Assembly (NCBI GenBank): GCA_902777355.1
Contig: CACYTU010000002.1
Coordinates: 52,291-116,290, forward strand
DNA length: 64,000 nucleotides
Origin: an uncultured Lachnospiraceae bacterium
GTDB lineage: Bacteria; Bacillota; Clostridia; Lachnospirales; Lachnospiraceae
Reading direction: 5' to 3'
In this document: positions 8,384-16,887 of the stretch, piece after piece
Layout: every line of letters starts with the position of its first letter
Position numbering within the stretch: position 1 is the stretch's first letter
Position numbers and translations under genes: made by a program
Notes under the pieces: generated by a model
Databases searched by the model: none
Seen by the model: the letters and a program-made list of their open reading frames with translations, nothing else
What the model was told of the DNA's origin: nothing

Positions 8384-9457
8384 ATGCAGACAAAGGAACG
8401 GGATTCAAATTTTGAACTTTTGAGAATATACAGCATGGTCCTGATCACCGCTAATCATATCGTGAACCTGGGGGTACTGGCGAAGCCGCCCGGACAAGAG
8501 ACTTTGCCCTGGCTGTCCGGCGGAACCTTTAACAAAATGCTGGCACTAATCTTAACTTCATGCGGAAGAGTGGGCGTAGCGCTCTTTTTTATGATCTCGG
8601 GATATTTCCTGATCAAACGTGATACGATTTCCACCAGATCTTTCTGGAGTCTTTTGGGCAAGGTTCATTTTTACGGTCTGACCATGTTTCTGGTCTTCTG
8701 CGCTGTCCATGCCGCGACCGGATATTCTGACAGAGCCCACTTGAAGCAGGCAGTCCGGCAATCCATTTTTCTGCCCGCGACCTTATGGTGGTTTGCCTCT
8801 TCATATATGGTGCTTCTGGTCATATCCCCCTGGCTGAATGCCGTTGTGCAGCAGATGAAGAGAAAATGGCTTCTTCTTCCGATTCTGCTTTTTGTCTGGT
8901 ACTTTTTTTATCAGAACGGTACTTCACTGCCCTACTACAACATTGTCCGGGCTCTGTTCTTTTATATGATCGGAGCTGTCATCAGGCTGGGGGCGGATCG
9001 GATCCCCAGGGCAGGGGCCCTGTATGCAGTTCTGTCTCTTTGTGCCTGGGCTGCGTGCACTGTCGTATCTGACATAGGGATGAAAGTCAGTTATAAGCTG
9101 ATGGCGGATCCCGGGAAGATCTTTATCTGGACCAGAACACAGTTCACAAACGGCTTCCTGATTCCGGCCAGGGCTATCTTTCTGTTCCTGTTTTTCTGGT
9201 GCTTAAAGATCAAATGGCGTCCGATCAACTGGCTTGCGGGCTGTACATTCGGCATTTATTTATCCCACACCTACCTTTACCTGCGCAATTTTCTGATTTT
9301 CGACCTTTTGAAGACAGACAGGGTCTTTCTGAAAGGCACTTTCCCTGTCTGGCTGGTGGTGTACGTCATCGCCATTTTCTGTGCGGGTGTAGTCTTTGAA
9401 CAGCTGTTCAAGGTCTGTGCCGGTCTGCTGGGGAGAGTGCTGCAAATTAAGGAATAG
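8384..9457 (+). CDS. Acyltransferase family 3 membrane protein (second copy)
   Basis: The 357-residue protein has about ten hydrophobic segments. It opens with the classical acyltransferase-3 signature NFELLRIYSMVLITANHIVN and carries RVGVALFFMISGYFLI in the second or third membrane segment. The expected role is O-acylation of the surface polysaccharide. GAGGGA lies close upstream of ATG 8384. It is the last gene before a strong terminator, so it closes the operon that runs through the first 9.5 kb. It differs in sequence from the acyltransferase at 1497, so two decorations are possible. Confidence 0.85.
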   Translation: MQTKERDSNFELLRIYSMVLITANHIVNLGVLAKPPGQETLPWLSGGTFNKMLALILTSCGRVGVALFFMISGYFLIKRDTISTRSFWSLLGKVHFYGLTMFLVFCAVHAATGYSDRAHLKQAVRQSIFLPATLWWFASSYMVLLVISPWLNAVVQQMKRKWLLLPILLFVWYFFYQNGTSLPYYNIVRALFFYMIGAVIRLGADRIPRAGALYAVLSLCAWAACTVVSDIGMKVSYKLMADPGKIFIWTRTQFTNGFLIPARAIFLFLFFWCLKIKWRPINWLAGCTFGIYLSHTYLYLRNFLIFDLLKTDRVFLKGTFPVWLVVYVIAIFCAGVVFEQLFKVCAGLLGRVLQIKE

Positions 9458-9548
9458 ATATGCAGAGGACAGAGAGAGCGGGTCCTGAAACTTTCCTGAG
9501 TCTTTTCTGTAAGAAAACATGTGTATCATTTCGAATACATATTTAAGG

Positions 9549-9581
9549 ATCAGAGGCGAAAAGCCTCTGATTTTTGTTTTT
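9549..9581 (+). terminator. Intrinsic terminator closing the polysaccharide operon
   Basis: A perfect 9-bp stem (ATCAGAGGC and GCCTCTGAT) with a five-base GAAAA loop is followed by a T-rich run. It lies 92 bp after the acyltransferase stop. Confidence 0.93.
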
Positions 9582-9670
9582 GGCGAAAGGCACGGGACGG
9601 GCCTGTATCAGGGCAGGGTGCGCCTTGTAACTGCTCATAACCACAAGCAGTACACTTTTTTATATAAGTG

Positions 9671-9699
9671 TTGCTTTTGATGACGGCATTTGATAGAAT
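9671..9699 (+). promoter_or_regulatory. Candidate sigma-A promoter for the HTH-dehydrogenase gene
   Basis: TTGCTT and TAGAAT are separated by 17 bp and lie about 165 bp upstream of the start at 9864. The leader between them contains a degenerate copy of interspersed family B near 9763-9818. The gap 9458-9863 holds no gene. Confidence 0.5.
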
Positions 9700-9863
9700 G
9701 ATTTCGTTAATGCGAGAAAAGAATTGATGTTAACAGCAACAGATGAGGGGAGCGCAAAGCTTTCACAGATACCGGGTCTGCCCGGCTATTTGCGGATACT
9801 TTCCGTCCGCAAAGATCCCGAATCTGATGCGGATGTGATATGAAACTGCAGGAGAAATACAAA

Positions 9864-11357
9864 ATGAAGCATTTATCCCTTAAACTGCTCGCCGAAACAG
9901 TAGCGGGCAGGAGAAAAAAACTGAAACTTTCGCAGACCGCACTGGCAAAGAAAGCCGGAATCAACCGGTCTATGCTGTCCAGACTGGAGGCGGCGGATTA
10001 CAGCCCTTCAGTCGACCAGCTCCTGGCCCTGTCGGCGGAACTGGATTTCCCGGTCTCGGATGTCATCGTTGAGGACGAGGCAGAGGCGGCCGGGACCGGA
10101 CGCAAAAAGATTGTGATCGCGGGAACCGGCTATGTCGGCCTGTCCCTGGCAGTCCTTCTATCACAGCATAACGATGTGACCGCGGTCGACATCCTGCCTG
10201 AAAAGGTGGAAAAGATCAACTCATGGGTCAGCCCGATCCAGGACGAATATATTGAAAAATATCTGAAGGAGCACGAAGAGCGCTCTCTGAGCCTGCGCGC
10301 CGTGACGGATGGCGCAAAAGCCTATTCCGAGGCCGATTTCATCATTGTGGCTGCCCCGACAAACTATGATCCGCGGACCAATTATTTTGACTGCTCTGCT
10401 GTAGAGAGTGTCCTTTCCCTGATCAGAGAGTCTGTCGCGGACCGTGAGGTCAAACCGACTGTTGTCATCAAATCCACCGTGCCTGTCGGATACACACTGT
10501 CTGTCCGCGAGAAGATGGACATGGACTACATCATCTTCAGCCCCGAATTTCTCAGGGAGTCCAAGGCCCTCTACGACAATCTCTATCCCAGCCGCATAAT
10601 CGTCGGCGCAGACGAAAAACACCAGGAGCAGGCGGAAGTCTTCGCGTCCCTTCTGTGCAGCGGCGCCATCAAGACCGGAATCCCGGTTCTTTACATGGAT
10701 CCGACAGAGGCAGAGGCCACAAAGCTTTTCGTGAATACCTACCTGGCGCTTCGTGTCTCCTATTTCAATGAGCTGGACACATACGCGGAGGTCAAGGGCC
10801 TGAAAACCGCCCCGATCATCAAGGGCGTCTGCCTGGATCCCCGCGTGGGTGATTACTACAACAACCCCTCCTTCGGCTACGGCGGCTACTGCCTGCCCAA
10901 GGACACCAAGCAGCTTCTGGCAAATTACCGCGACGTTCCTGAAAACCTGATCCAGGCCATCGTGGAGAGCAACAGGACCAGGAAGGATTTCATTGCCGAC
11001 CGCGTCCTTGATATTGCGGGAACATACGGAAACAGCGAGTCCTATTCCGCAGTGCGCGAGAGCCAGCAGAAGGACATCGTCGTCGGCGTATACCGCCTGA
11101 CTATGAAATCCAACTCCGACAATTTCCGTCAGTCCTCTATTCAGGGCGTTATGAAGCGCATCAAGGCAAAGGGGGCGACGGTCGTGATCTACGAGCCGAC
11201 ACTCAAAGACGGGACGACATTTTTCGGTTCTCTGATCGTCAATGACATTAAAAAATTCAAAAAAATGTGCGGCTGCATCATTGCAAACCGCTACGATCCT
11301 ATTCTTGATGATGTGGAAGAGAAGGTCTACACCCGCGACCTGTTCAGGAGAGACTAA
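9864..11357 (+). CDS. XRE-type HTH domain fused to UDP-glucose 6-dehydrogenase (second copy)
   Basis: The 497-residue protein has two parts. Residues 10-66 form a Cro/C1-type helix-turn-helix ([20 protein letters not shown]). After a short acidic linker, residues 81-497 form a complete nucleotide-sugar dehydrogenase with GTGYVG at 87-92 and the catalytic cysteine C343 in [12 protein letters not shown]. It is closely similar to the dehydrogenase at 5897, including the ending [13 protein letters not shown]. The enzyme half should make UDP-glucuronate. The DNA-binding half suggests it may also regulate transcription, perhaps of this locus, according to substrate or NAD state; that is inference. 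AGGAG nine bases upstream supports ATG 9864; ATG 9840 lacks a ribosome site. It starts a new transcript after a terminator. Confidence 0.88.
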   Translation: MKHLSLKLLAETVAGRRKKLKLSQTALAKKAGINRSMLSRLEAADYSPSVDQLLALSAELDFPVSDVIVEDEAEAAGTGRKKIVIAGTGYVGLSLAVLLSQHNDVTAVDILPEKVEKINSWVSPIQDEYIEKYLKEHEERSLSLRAVTDGAKAYSEADFIIVAAPTNYDPRTNYFDCSAVESVLSLIRESVADREVKPTVVIKSTVPVGYTLSVREKMDMDYIIFSPEFLRESKALYDNLYPSRIIVGADEKHQEQAEVFASLLCSGAIKTGIPVLYMDPTEAEATKLFVNTYLALRVSYFNELDTYAEVKGLKTAPIIKGVCLDPRVGDYYNNPSFGYGGYCLPKDTKQLLANYRDVPENLIQAIVESNRTRKDFIADRVLDIAGTYGNSESYSAVRESQQKDIVVGVYRLTMKSNSDNFRQSSIQGVMKRIKAKGATVVIYEPTLKDGTTFFGSLIVNDIKKFKKMCGCIIANRYDPILDDVEEKVYTRDLFRRD

Positions 11358-11546
11358 AGCGCTGTATCAGTGACCTGTTCAGGAGAGATTAAAGCACTGT
11401 ATCAGTGACCTGTTCAGGAGAGACTAAAGCGCTGTATCAGTAACCTGTTCAGGAGAGACTAAAGCGCTGTATCAGTAACCTGTTCAGGAGAGACTAAAGC
11501 GCTGCATCAGTGACCTGTTCAGGAAAAACTAAAGCGCTGTATCCGC
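11337..11546 (+). repeat. 35-bp tandem array (six units) that duplicates the stop region of the upstream gene
   Basis: Six 35-bp units begin inside the last codons of the HTH-dehydrogenase gene. The unit starts GACCTGTTCAGGAGAGACTA, so each copy repeats the codons for DLFRRD plus the stop or a variant of it. Copies 2-5 differ at single bases and copy 6 is more degraded. The array fills most of the gap to the epimerase gene. Confidence 0.95.
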
Positions 11547-11610
11547 GGCTTCTTCGGGAGAGAATAAGGTTCTCTGCCCGCCGCGAATGTTTCCAGGAGG
11601 AATGAAGAAT

Positions 11611-12672
11611 ATGCAGAAAATTGATTTAAACGGAAAGACAATTCTTGTCACGGGCTCTCCCGGTTTTATCGGGGCCAACCTGGTGATCCGTCTGCTGAAG
11701 GAGCTGACCTCCGGCACTGTGGTCAGCCTCGACAATATGAATGACTACTATGACGTCGGACTGAAAGAGTGGCGTCTTGCCCGCATTGAAGAGACCGCGG
11801 CGACATCTCCGGTCAGACATGTTTTTGTAAAAGGATCCATCGGCAGCAAAGAGCTTGTCGACAGCCTGTTTGCAGAATATCATTTCGACGTGGTCGTAAA
11901 CCTGGCTGCCCAGGCGGGTGTCCGTTATTCCATCGATCACCCCGACGTGTACATCGAATCCAATATCATCGGATTTTATAACATTCTGGAGGCCTGCCGC
12001 CACAATCCCGTGGAACACCTGGTATATGCCTCCAGCTCCTCGGTCTACGGCGGCAACAAGAAGGTACCATTCTCCACAGACGACAAAGTGGATAACCCCG
12101 TCAGCCTTTATGCCGCCACCAAAAAGAGCAACGAGCTGCTGGCCCACGCCTACAGCAAACTTTACGACATTCCTTCCACCGGCCTCCGTTTCTTCACCGT
12201 TTACGGACCTGCCGGACGCCCGGACATGTTCTACTTCGGCGCGACACAGAAACTTGTCGCTGACAAGACCATCCAGATTTTCAACTATGGCAATATGCGC
12301 CGCGACTTCACTTTCATCGATGACATCGTGGAGGGTGTTTTCCGCGTGATGCAGGGAGCTCCTTCCAGAGAGACGGGCGAGGACGGACTTCCCGTGCCTC
12401 CCTACGCAGTTTACAATATCGGCGGCGGCCAGCCGGAAAATCTGCTCGATTACATTTCCACCCTGCAGGAAGAACTGGTCAGGGCAGGAGTCCTGCCCGA
12501 GGACTATGACTTCGAGGGACACCGTCAGCTGGTGGGCATGCAGGCGGGTGATGTGCCCGTAACATACGCGGACTCCGCGGCGCTTGAGCGCGATTACGGC
12601 TTTACCCCCGGGATCGGAATCCGGGAAGGACTCAGGGCCTTCGCGGAGTGGTATGCAGAGTATTACAAATAA
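11611..12672 (+). CDS. UDP-glucuronate 4-epimerase-like NAD-dependent epimerase
   Basis: The 353-residue extended short-chain dehydrogenase has the NAD motif GSPGFIG at residues 15-21, the catalytic pair Y167-x3-K171 (YAATK) and the block TVYGPAGRPDMFYF. That last block is characteristic of UDP-glucuronate 4-epimerases of capsule loci. It would convert UDP-glucuronate from the dehydrogenases at 5897 and 9864 into UDP-galacturonate. The nearby pair dehydrogenase-epimerase supports that pathway. I chose ATG 11611 because AGGAGG at 11595-11600 is ten bases upstream; ATG 11602 is too close and ATG 11587 lies before it. The stop is followed, 36 bp on, by a converging gene. Confidence 0.86.
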   Translation: MQKIDLNGKTILVTGSPGFIGANLVIRLLKELTSGTVVSLDNMNDYYDVGLKEWRLARIEETAATSPVRHVFVKGSIGSKELVDSLFAEYHFDVVVNLAAQAGVRYSIDHPDVYIESNIIGFYNILEACRHNPVEHLVYASSSSVYGGNKKVPFSTDDKVDNPVSLYAATKKSNELLAHAYSKLYDIPSTGLRFFTVYGPAGRPDMFYFGATQKLVADKTIQIFNYGNMRRDFTFIDDIVEGVFRVMQGAPSRETGEDGLPVPPYAVYNIGGGQPENLLDYISTLQEELVRAGVLPEDYDFEGHRQLVGMQAGDVPVTYADSAALERDYGFTPGIGIREGLRAFAEWYAEYYK

Positions 12673-12708
12673 GCTCCTGCATTAATTTTTTAAACCGCGT
12701 CTGCCGGC

Positions 12709-13818
12709 TCACCGCAGACGCAGGAAGTCTTCTATAAATTCTATCACCTGCCCGACAGTATCATCAGAATGAGCCTGCAGCAGCTTTGCGGCCCGGGTAA
12801 GGGTATTATCGGTCCAGTTTTTCAGGAAGTCCTTCGGGGCTTCCTTTTTTCGTATTTCCGCATAAACTCTGTAAATGGAAAAAAGATCCGGGGAGGAGGG
12901 AACGCTGCCCTCCGAGGGCAATGTACCGGCAGGAATAATATCCCCGGAAGACGAAATACTGTCCCCTGCGGGCCATTCACCAGGGGAAACAGGATCCCCG
13001 GAAGCGGAAATACTGCTCCCCGGGGGCAGTGTTCCGGTGGAAATAAGCAGATCCGGGTCCGGAACCCCGCTCAGGCAGAGGAAGAGCTGCTCCATGAAAA
13101 ACTCCAGAAGGGCCAGATCGGATCCGGCCCGAAGCAGACAGCAGTTGATCCGGTATTCGGAGGTGTGATCACCGGCCCGGGGGGCCCCTGCCCGGCGACA
13201 TATGTTCTGCAGAAGGATTTCCTTGTGGCTGAGCAGCTCGCGCAGGATGTATGCATAGAGCGCTGCCTCGGAGTAACGAATGCGGAACTGCAGCCGGGTG
13301 TTGTAGAAGGTGACATTGGGATATTGTTCACGGGAAAAAAGGTATTGTTCTTTTGTACTGACTGCCTGCAGGAAGCGGGCGATTGTGTCGTGATTAAATC
13401 CCAGATCTGACAGGAATCCTGACTTGTCATCCTCGCTCATATAGTAAAATGATTCCAGATCCGGACCGGAATGCCTGACAACCGCATCCTCGATCTCGTC
13501 GATCACAGAATCAGGTTCCTCCTGCCGGTTGAGGCCGGCGATGAACTCCTCCGGGGTTCCGCAAGGCGCGATCCACTCCTGCCGGATTCCGTTGGGCGAG
13601 ACGGAGAGTTCGCAGTATCCCCGGGCTGCCAGGCGGATCATATAGGTCAGGCCCAGAAGAAGCGAAAAAGATGCCGAGTATTCCGGCAGGGGCTTGTGTC
13701 CGGATGCCCCTCCGGTTCCGGTGATCTGATCGATCACAAAACAGATGCTTTCCAGATCACGATAATCTCCTTGCACGAGAATCTCATTTGTATGGACGGA
13801 AGGTTTGGCTCTGAGCAT
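12709..13818 (-). CDS. Protein of unknown function, possibly DUF6904-like
   Basis: I do not recognise this 369-residue protein with confidence. Its start, with VQGDYRDLESICFVIDQITG followed by a helical block and a short strand (GYCELSVSPNGIRQEW), recalls small DUF6904-type domains that begin with a GDY.DL motif; that is from memory only. The middle is helical. Residues about 275-330 are a low-complexity Pro/Gly/Ser linker of imperfect repeats. A helical tail (AAKLLQAHSDDTVGQVIEFI) ends the protein. No signal peptide or membrane segment is seen, so it is probably cytoplasmic. ATG 13818 is chosen because AGAGGAAG lies just upstream; the longer frame to 14031 has no ribosome site. It converges with the epimerase gene. 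Confidence 0.62.
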   Translation of the reverse strand: MLRAKPSVHTNEILVQGDYRDLESICFVIDQITGTGGASGHKPLPEYSASFSLLLGLTYMIRLAARGYCELSVSPNGIRQEWIAPCGTPEEFIAGLNRQEEPDSVIDEIEDAVVRHSGPDLESFYYMSEDDKSGFLSDLGFNHDTIARFLQAVSTKEQYLFSREQYPNVTFYNTRLQFRIRYSEAALYAYILRELLSHKEILLQNICRRAGAPRAGDHTSEYRINCCLLRAGSDLALLEFFMEQLFLCLSGVPDPDLLISTGTLPPGSSISASGDPVSPGEWPAGDSISSSGDIIPAGTLPSEGSVPSSPDLFSIYRVYAEIRKKEAPKDFLKNWTDNTLTRAAKLLQAHSDDTVGQVIEFIEDFLRLR

Positions 13819-14126
13819 TCTGCACTTCCTCTCTTCAAAACATGTCGAAGCGCCTCTGCGCTGAGACACCCCGGGAGTAATCCGCATTTCAAAGTCTTTC
13901 GTATATGGGCTTTGAGATTGGCTGTTTCTCCGGTGGAATCCGCGGAGGTTTGCGGCACTGCGGCACAAACTTCCGGAGTGAAAAAATGACAGCTTTCCGG
14001 CCCTTTGCCTGAGGGCGGAAACTGCGGGCACTGAAGGTGCCCCGGTATTCGCTGCTTCTTATATATGAGCCTGTGAACCATGCTCATAACCACAAGTATA
14101 ACAGGCATGGGAACAGGTGGGCAATT

Positions 14127-14280
14127 GTTACAAGTCACTCCCCCACCGGATTCAACGTGTTTTTGAGTGCCGGAGCGCTCAAAAACCGGAGTTTCAGGGC
14201 GTTCGGCGTTTCGCGAAGCGAAATTGGAATCGCCGAACGCAGCGTTACCGTCACACCCTGGTCAGGGTGTGACGAGTAAC
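14127..14280 (+). repeat. Structured interspersed element, family D, copy 1
   Basis: This 154-bp element is bounded by GTTAC and GTAAC. It contains three hairpins: TTTTTGAG/CTCAAAAA at 14160-14185; GCGTTCGGCG/CGCCGAACGC at 14199-14240, with an inner TTTCGC/GCGAAA stem; and a near-perfect 24-base palindrome at 14250-14273. Copies lie at 20851 and 48407. The rest of the gap 13819-14501 holds a family C fragment (GCTCATAACCACAAG near 14081) and the promoter listed next. Confidence 0.8.
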
Positions 14281-14314
14281 GGGCAATTTATTATTCGCTG
14301 CAGGAGGCTTGAGA

Positions 14315-14343
14315 TTGACAGATAAGACCGGCTATTTTACAAT
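14315..14343 (+). promoter_or_regulatory. Strong sigma-A promoter for the secreted acidic repeat protein
   Basis: TTGACA at 14315 and TACAAT at 14338 have exactly 17 bp between them. The predicted transcript start is near 14350, giving a leader of about 150 bases. Structured element D copy 1 ends just 35 bp upstream of the -35 box. Confidence 0.8.
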
Positions 14344-14501
14344 ATACATATAGGTATTGATTGTCTAATAAAGAGATTATTTCGCATCCGTACCCTGTGT
14401 CTGATAAATCATTGGGAATGTCTGATAATTTATTGGGAATCAGGGATTTACGGGACATATCTTCGGATATTGTGTTCAGCGGAATGCCGAAGGAGAGTAG
14501 G

Positions 14502-16736
14502 ATGCTTGGCATGAAACGCGCTGTAGCGTTGATGCTGACAGCGTTTTTGTTACTGTCTGCACTTTCGGTCAGCACGATGGCATCTGATAAGGCAGCAGCC
14601 TCCGGCAGCTCAGAAGCTGCATATTTTGACAGGCTGCTCGAGACAGCTCCGATTGATGAAGCGGCATCAGATATCGGCGCAGATAAAGAAGTGGAGACAG
14701 TTCAGGAATATGAAAAAGGCGCGGGAGATGGAACCGGCGCCTTATTTGGCTGTGAAGCAGGCGCAGGCGATGAAGCCGATACCATATATGAATCTGAGAC
14801 AGGCGCGGGAGATGAAACCGGCGCCTTATTTGGATACGGCGCCGGCGGGGAGTCTGTCGGGACCAACGAAGAACAGGACGCTTTGGCAGAGATACCTGCT
14901 ATGGCTGCCGCTCCGGAGGAAACAGGATCCGGAGCAGAGGAAGAGAATACTGCTGGTGAAGATTATGCTGACGATCTGACCGGCGAAATGGCGGGAACTG
15001 CTTACGACATCGGCGAAATGCCCGGGGACAGAATACCCGCGGATGAGCTTTACGGGGAAGGAACCGGCGCGGAGGACGCTGACGCGGAGAACTCGGGCAG
15101 CGCGGAAGCCTTCGAAGCGGAAGCCGGCGCGGAAGAACCCGGTGCGGAGGACGCTGATGCGGAGAACTCGGGCAGCGCGGAAGCCTTCGAAGCAGAACCC
15201 GGTCCGGAAGAAGCCGGCGAGGAGGACGCTGATGCGGAGAACACGGACGGCGGGGAAGCCTTCGAAGCAGAACCCGGTCCGGAAGAAGCCGGTGCGGACG
15301 GAACTGATTTTGACAGTATCAATGATCCTGCTTTGTATGGGGATGAAAATACATCTGAGGATACCGCTGTAATTGAGGAGGAACCTGACGGCAGCGGGGA
15401 GACCGATGCCGCGGACCAGGGAATGGAATCTTCAGAATCTGCTGCAGGAGAAGAATCTGCTGCAGGAGAAGAATCTCCCGGGCAGGCGGCTCCGGAAGAG
15501 ACAGACAATGGTGTAACAGACAATGAAGTAACAGGTAATGAAATAACAGATAATGAAACTGTTTATTCGTCCCCTGAAGCAGCCGGCGAAAATTATGGAT
15601 CTGAGGCCCTTACCGAAGATGCTGCTGACAGCGGCACTTACTCCGAAGAAGCGGCAGCGGCGTCGGAGACCGGCAATGCAGCTGATTCTGCTGACCCTGC
15701 CGGCCCTGCAGGGGGGAACCTGCCGGAGGCACTTTCTGACCAGACGCAGACTGGTCCGGACTCGGAAGCGACAGCGGCGTCGGTGGACCAAAGAGCCGCT
15801 CTGACAGCGATGAGCCTTTCCCTGACAGACCAGGTTGTCATGAATATTTATGTCAGGGCGGACGACAGCGTAGATGAGGACGATTATATCGAATTCAGTT
15901 ATGCCGGAGAGACCCTTCAGAAAAGAGTCGGCGACGCGGACCTTAACCGCATGACTCTTGGGGGCGGAGAGGCATTTGATGTGCTGTCTTTCGCACTGCC
16001 GCTCCGGATGAGACAGATGACGGACGACGTGACTTTCCGCATGGTCGTTGACGGGATGGAAGGAACCCCGAAGACGCGGACTGTGCGGTCCTATGCGGAT
16101 CAGATCCTGCAGGGTAATTTTTCTGAAGAGCAGAAAGAAGTCACTCGGGCAATGCTCAACTGCGGTTCCTGCGCGCAGGAGTATTTTGGCTACAACACGG
16201 ACAGACCGGCCAATGCCGGGATTTATGAACCGGGGGAGGACCCTGTGAGGGACTGGGAGGATCCCGACCTCAGTTCCTATGATTATTTCCTGCATCAGGA
16301 AAGCATCCTGGGATTTGAGTTCTGTGAGACAACGCTGGAGCTGCAGGAGGACATCTCCCTGATCTGTTATTTCAGGGTGGGCGAAGGACATTTCTTCGAC
16401 AACTTTACTAACTGGTTCTATCACTTCTCGCTCAAAGGATCTGATCTGGACCTGACCCCCGGATACGATCGGGACAAGGGTATGTTTTATGTGAGAATCC
16501 CTCATATCATGCCCTATGAACTGGATGAGATGTTTGAAATTGAGGTGACAAGCCATATCTTGGGCTCTTCAAAAACTATTGCCACTCTGCGATACAGCCC
16601 GCTGACCTACTGCAGGGATATGCTGGCGAGCGATTCCTCCTCCCCGGAGATCAAAAATCTGTGCAGATCCCTGTACTATTATTGCAATGCTGCAAATATC
16701 ATGAGGGGAGAGTCTTCCTCTGCACAGGAGAAATAA
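14502..16736 (+). CDS. Secreted protein with long acidic tandem repeats
   Basis: This 744-residue protein begins with a signal peptide (MKRAVALMLTAFLLLSALS, probable cleavage after the TMAS region). Residues about 50-430 are a very acidic Glu/Ala/Gly/Asp region that includes three 25-residue tandem repeats (GAEDADAENSGSAEAFEAE core, DNA about 15064-15297). The C-terminal third is folded-looking. It holds a beta-rich segment and two related helical units; the first contains CAQEYFGYNTDRPANAG and the second SLYYYCNAAN. Similar AAQxYFGYNTDxxAN modules occur in Clostridia surface proteins, but I know no assigned function. AAGGAG six bases upstream fixes ATG 14502. No sortase motif or membrane anchor is visible, so it is likely released or held by charge. 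Confidence 0.75.
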   Translation: MLGMKRAVALMLTAFLLLSALSVSTMASDKAAASGSSEAAYFDRLLETAPIDEAASDIGADKEVETVQEYEKGAGDGTGALFGCEAGAGDEADTIYESETGAGDETGALFGYGAGGESVGTNEEQDALAEIPAMAAAPEETGSGAEEENTAGEDYADDLTGEMAGTAYDIGEMPGDRIPADELYGEGTGAEDADAENSGSAEAFEAEAGAEEPGAEDADAENSGSAEAFEAEPGPEEAGEEDADAENTDGGEAFEAEPGPEEAGADGTDFDSINDPALYGDENTSEDTAVIEEEPDGSGETDAADQGMESSESAAGEESAAGEESPGQAAPEETDNGVTDNEVTGNEITDNETVYSSPEAAGENYGSEALTEDAADSGTYSEEAAAASETGNAADSADPAGPAGGNLPEALSDQTQTGPDSEATAASVDQRAALTAMSLSLTDQVVMNIYVRADDSVDEDDYIEFSYAGETLQKRVGDADLNRMTLGGGEAFDVLSFALPLRMRQMTDDVTFRMVVDGMEGTPKTRTVRSYADQILQGNFSEEQKEVTRAMLNCGSCAQEYFGYNTDRPANAGIYEPGEDPVRDWEDPDLSSYDYFLHQESILGFEFCETTLELQEDISLICYFRVGEGHFFDNFTNWFYHFSLKGSDLDLTPGYDRDKGMFYVRIPHIMPYELDEMFEIEVTSHILGSSKTIATLRYSPLTYCRDMLASDSSSPEIKNLCRSLYYYCNAANIMRGESSSAQEK

Positions 16737-16887
16737 AAGCCTTGTCCGCAGAGTCTGCGTCGGAGGGCTTCAAAACCCGCTGACTGTATCGGAGGATTCA
16801 CTTTCACGAGAGATTCCCCGGGCTGCTTTTTTGCGAAGCGCATGAGGCATGTTGAAAAGAGCCGGGATCGATCCCTGGGAGATATTT

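Noticed and set aside
11587-11611. Earlier starts for the epimerase (ATG 11587 and 11602)
   Set aside because: The AGGAGG site at 11595-11600 lies after the first and almost touches the second; ATG 11611 has correct spacing.
12697-12721. Hairpin GCGTCTGC/GCAGACGC as a terminator between convergent genes
   Set aside because: It overlaps the end of the minus-strand coding region and has no T-run after it on either strand.
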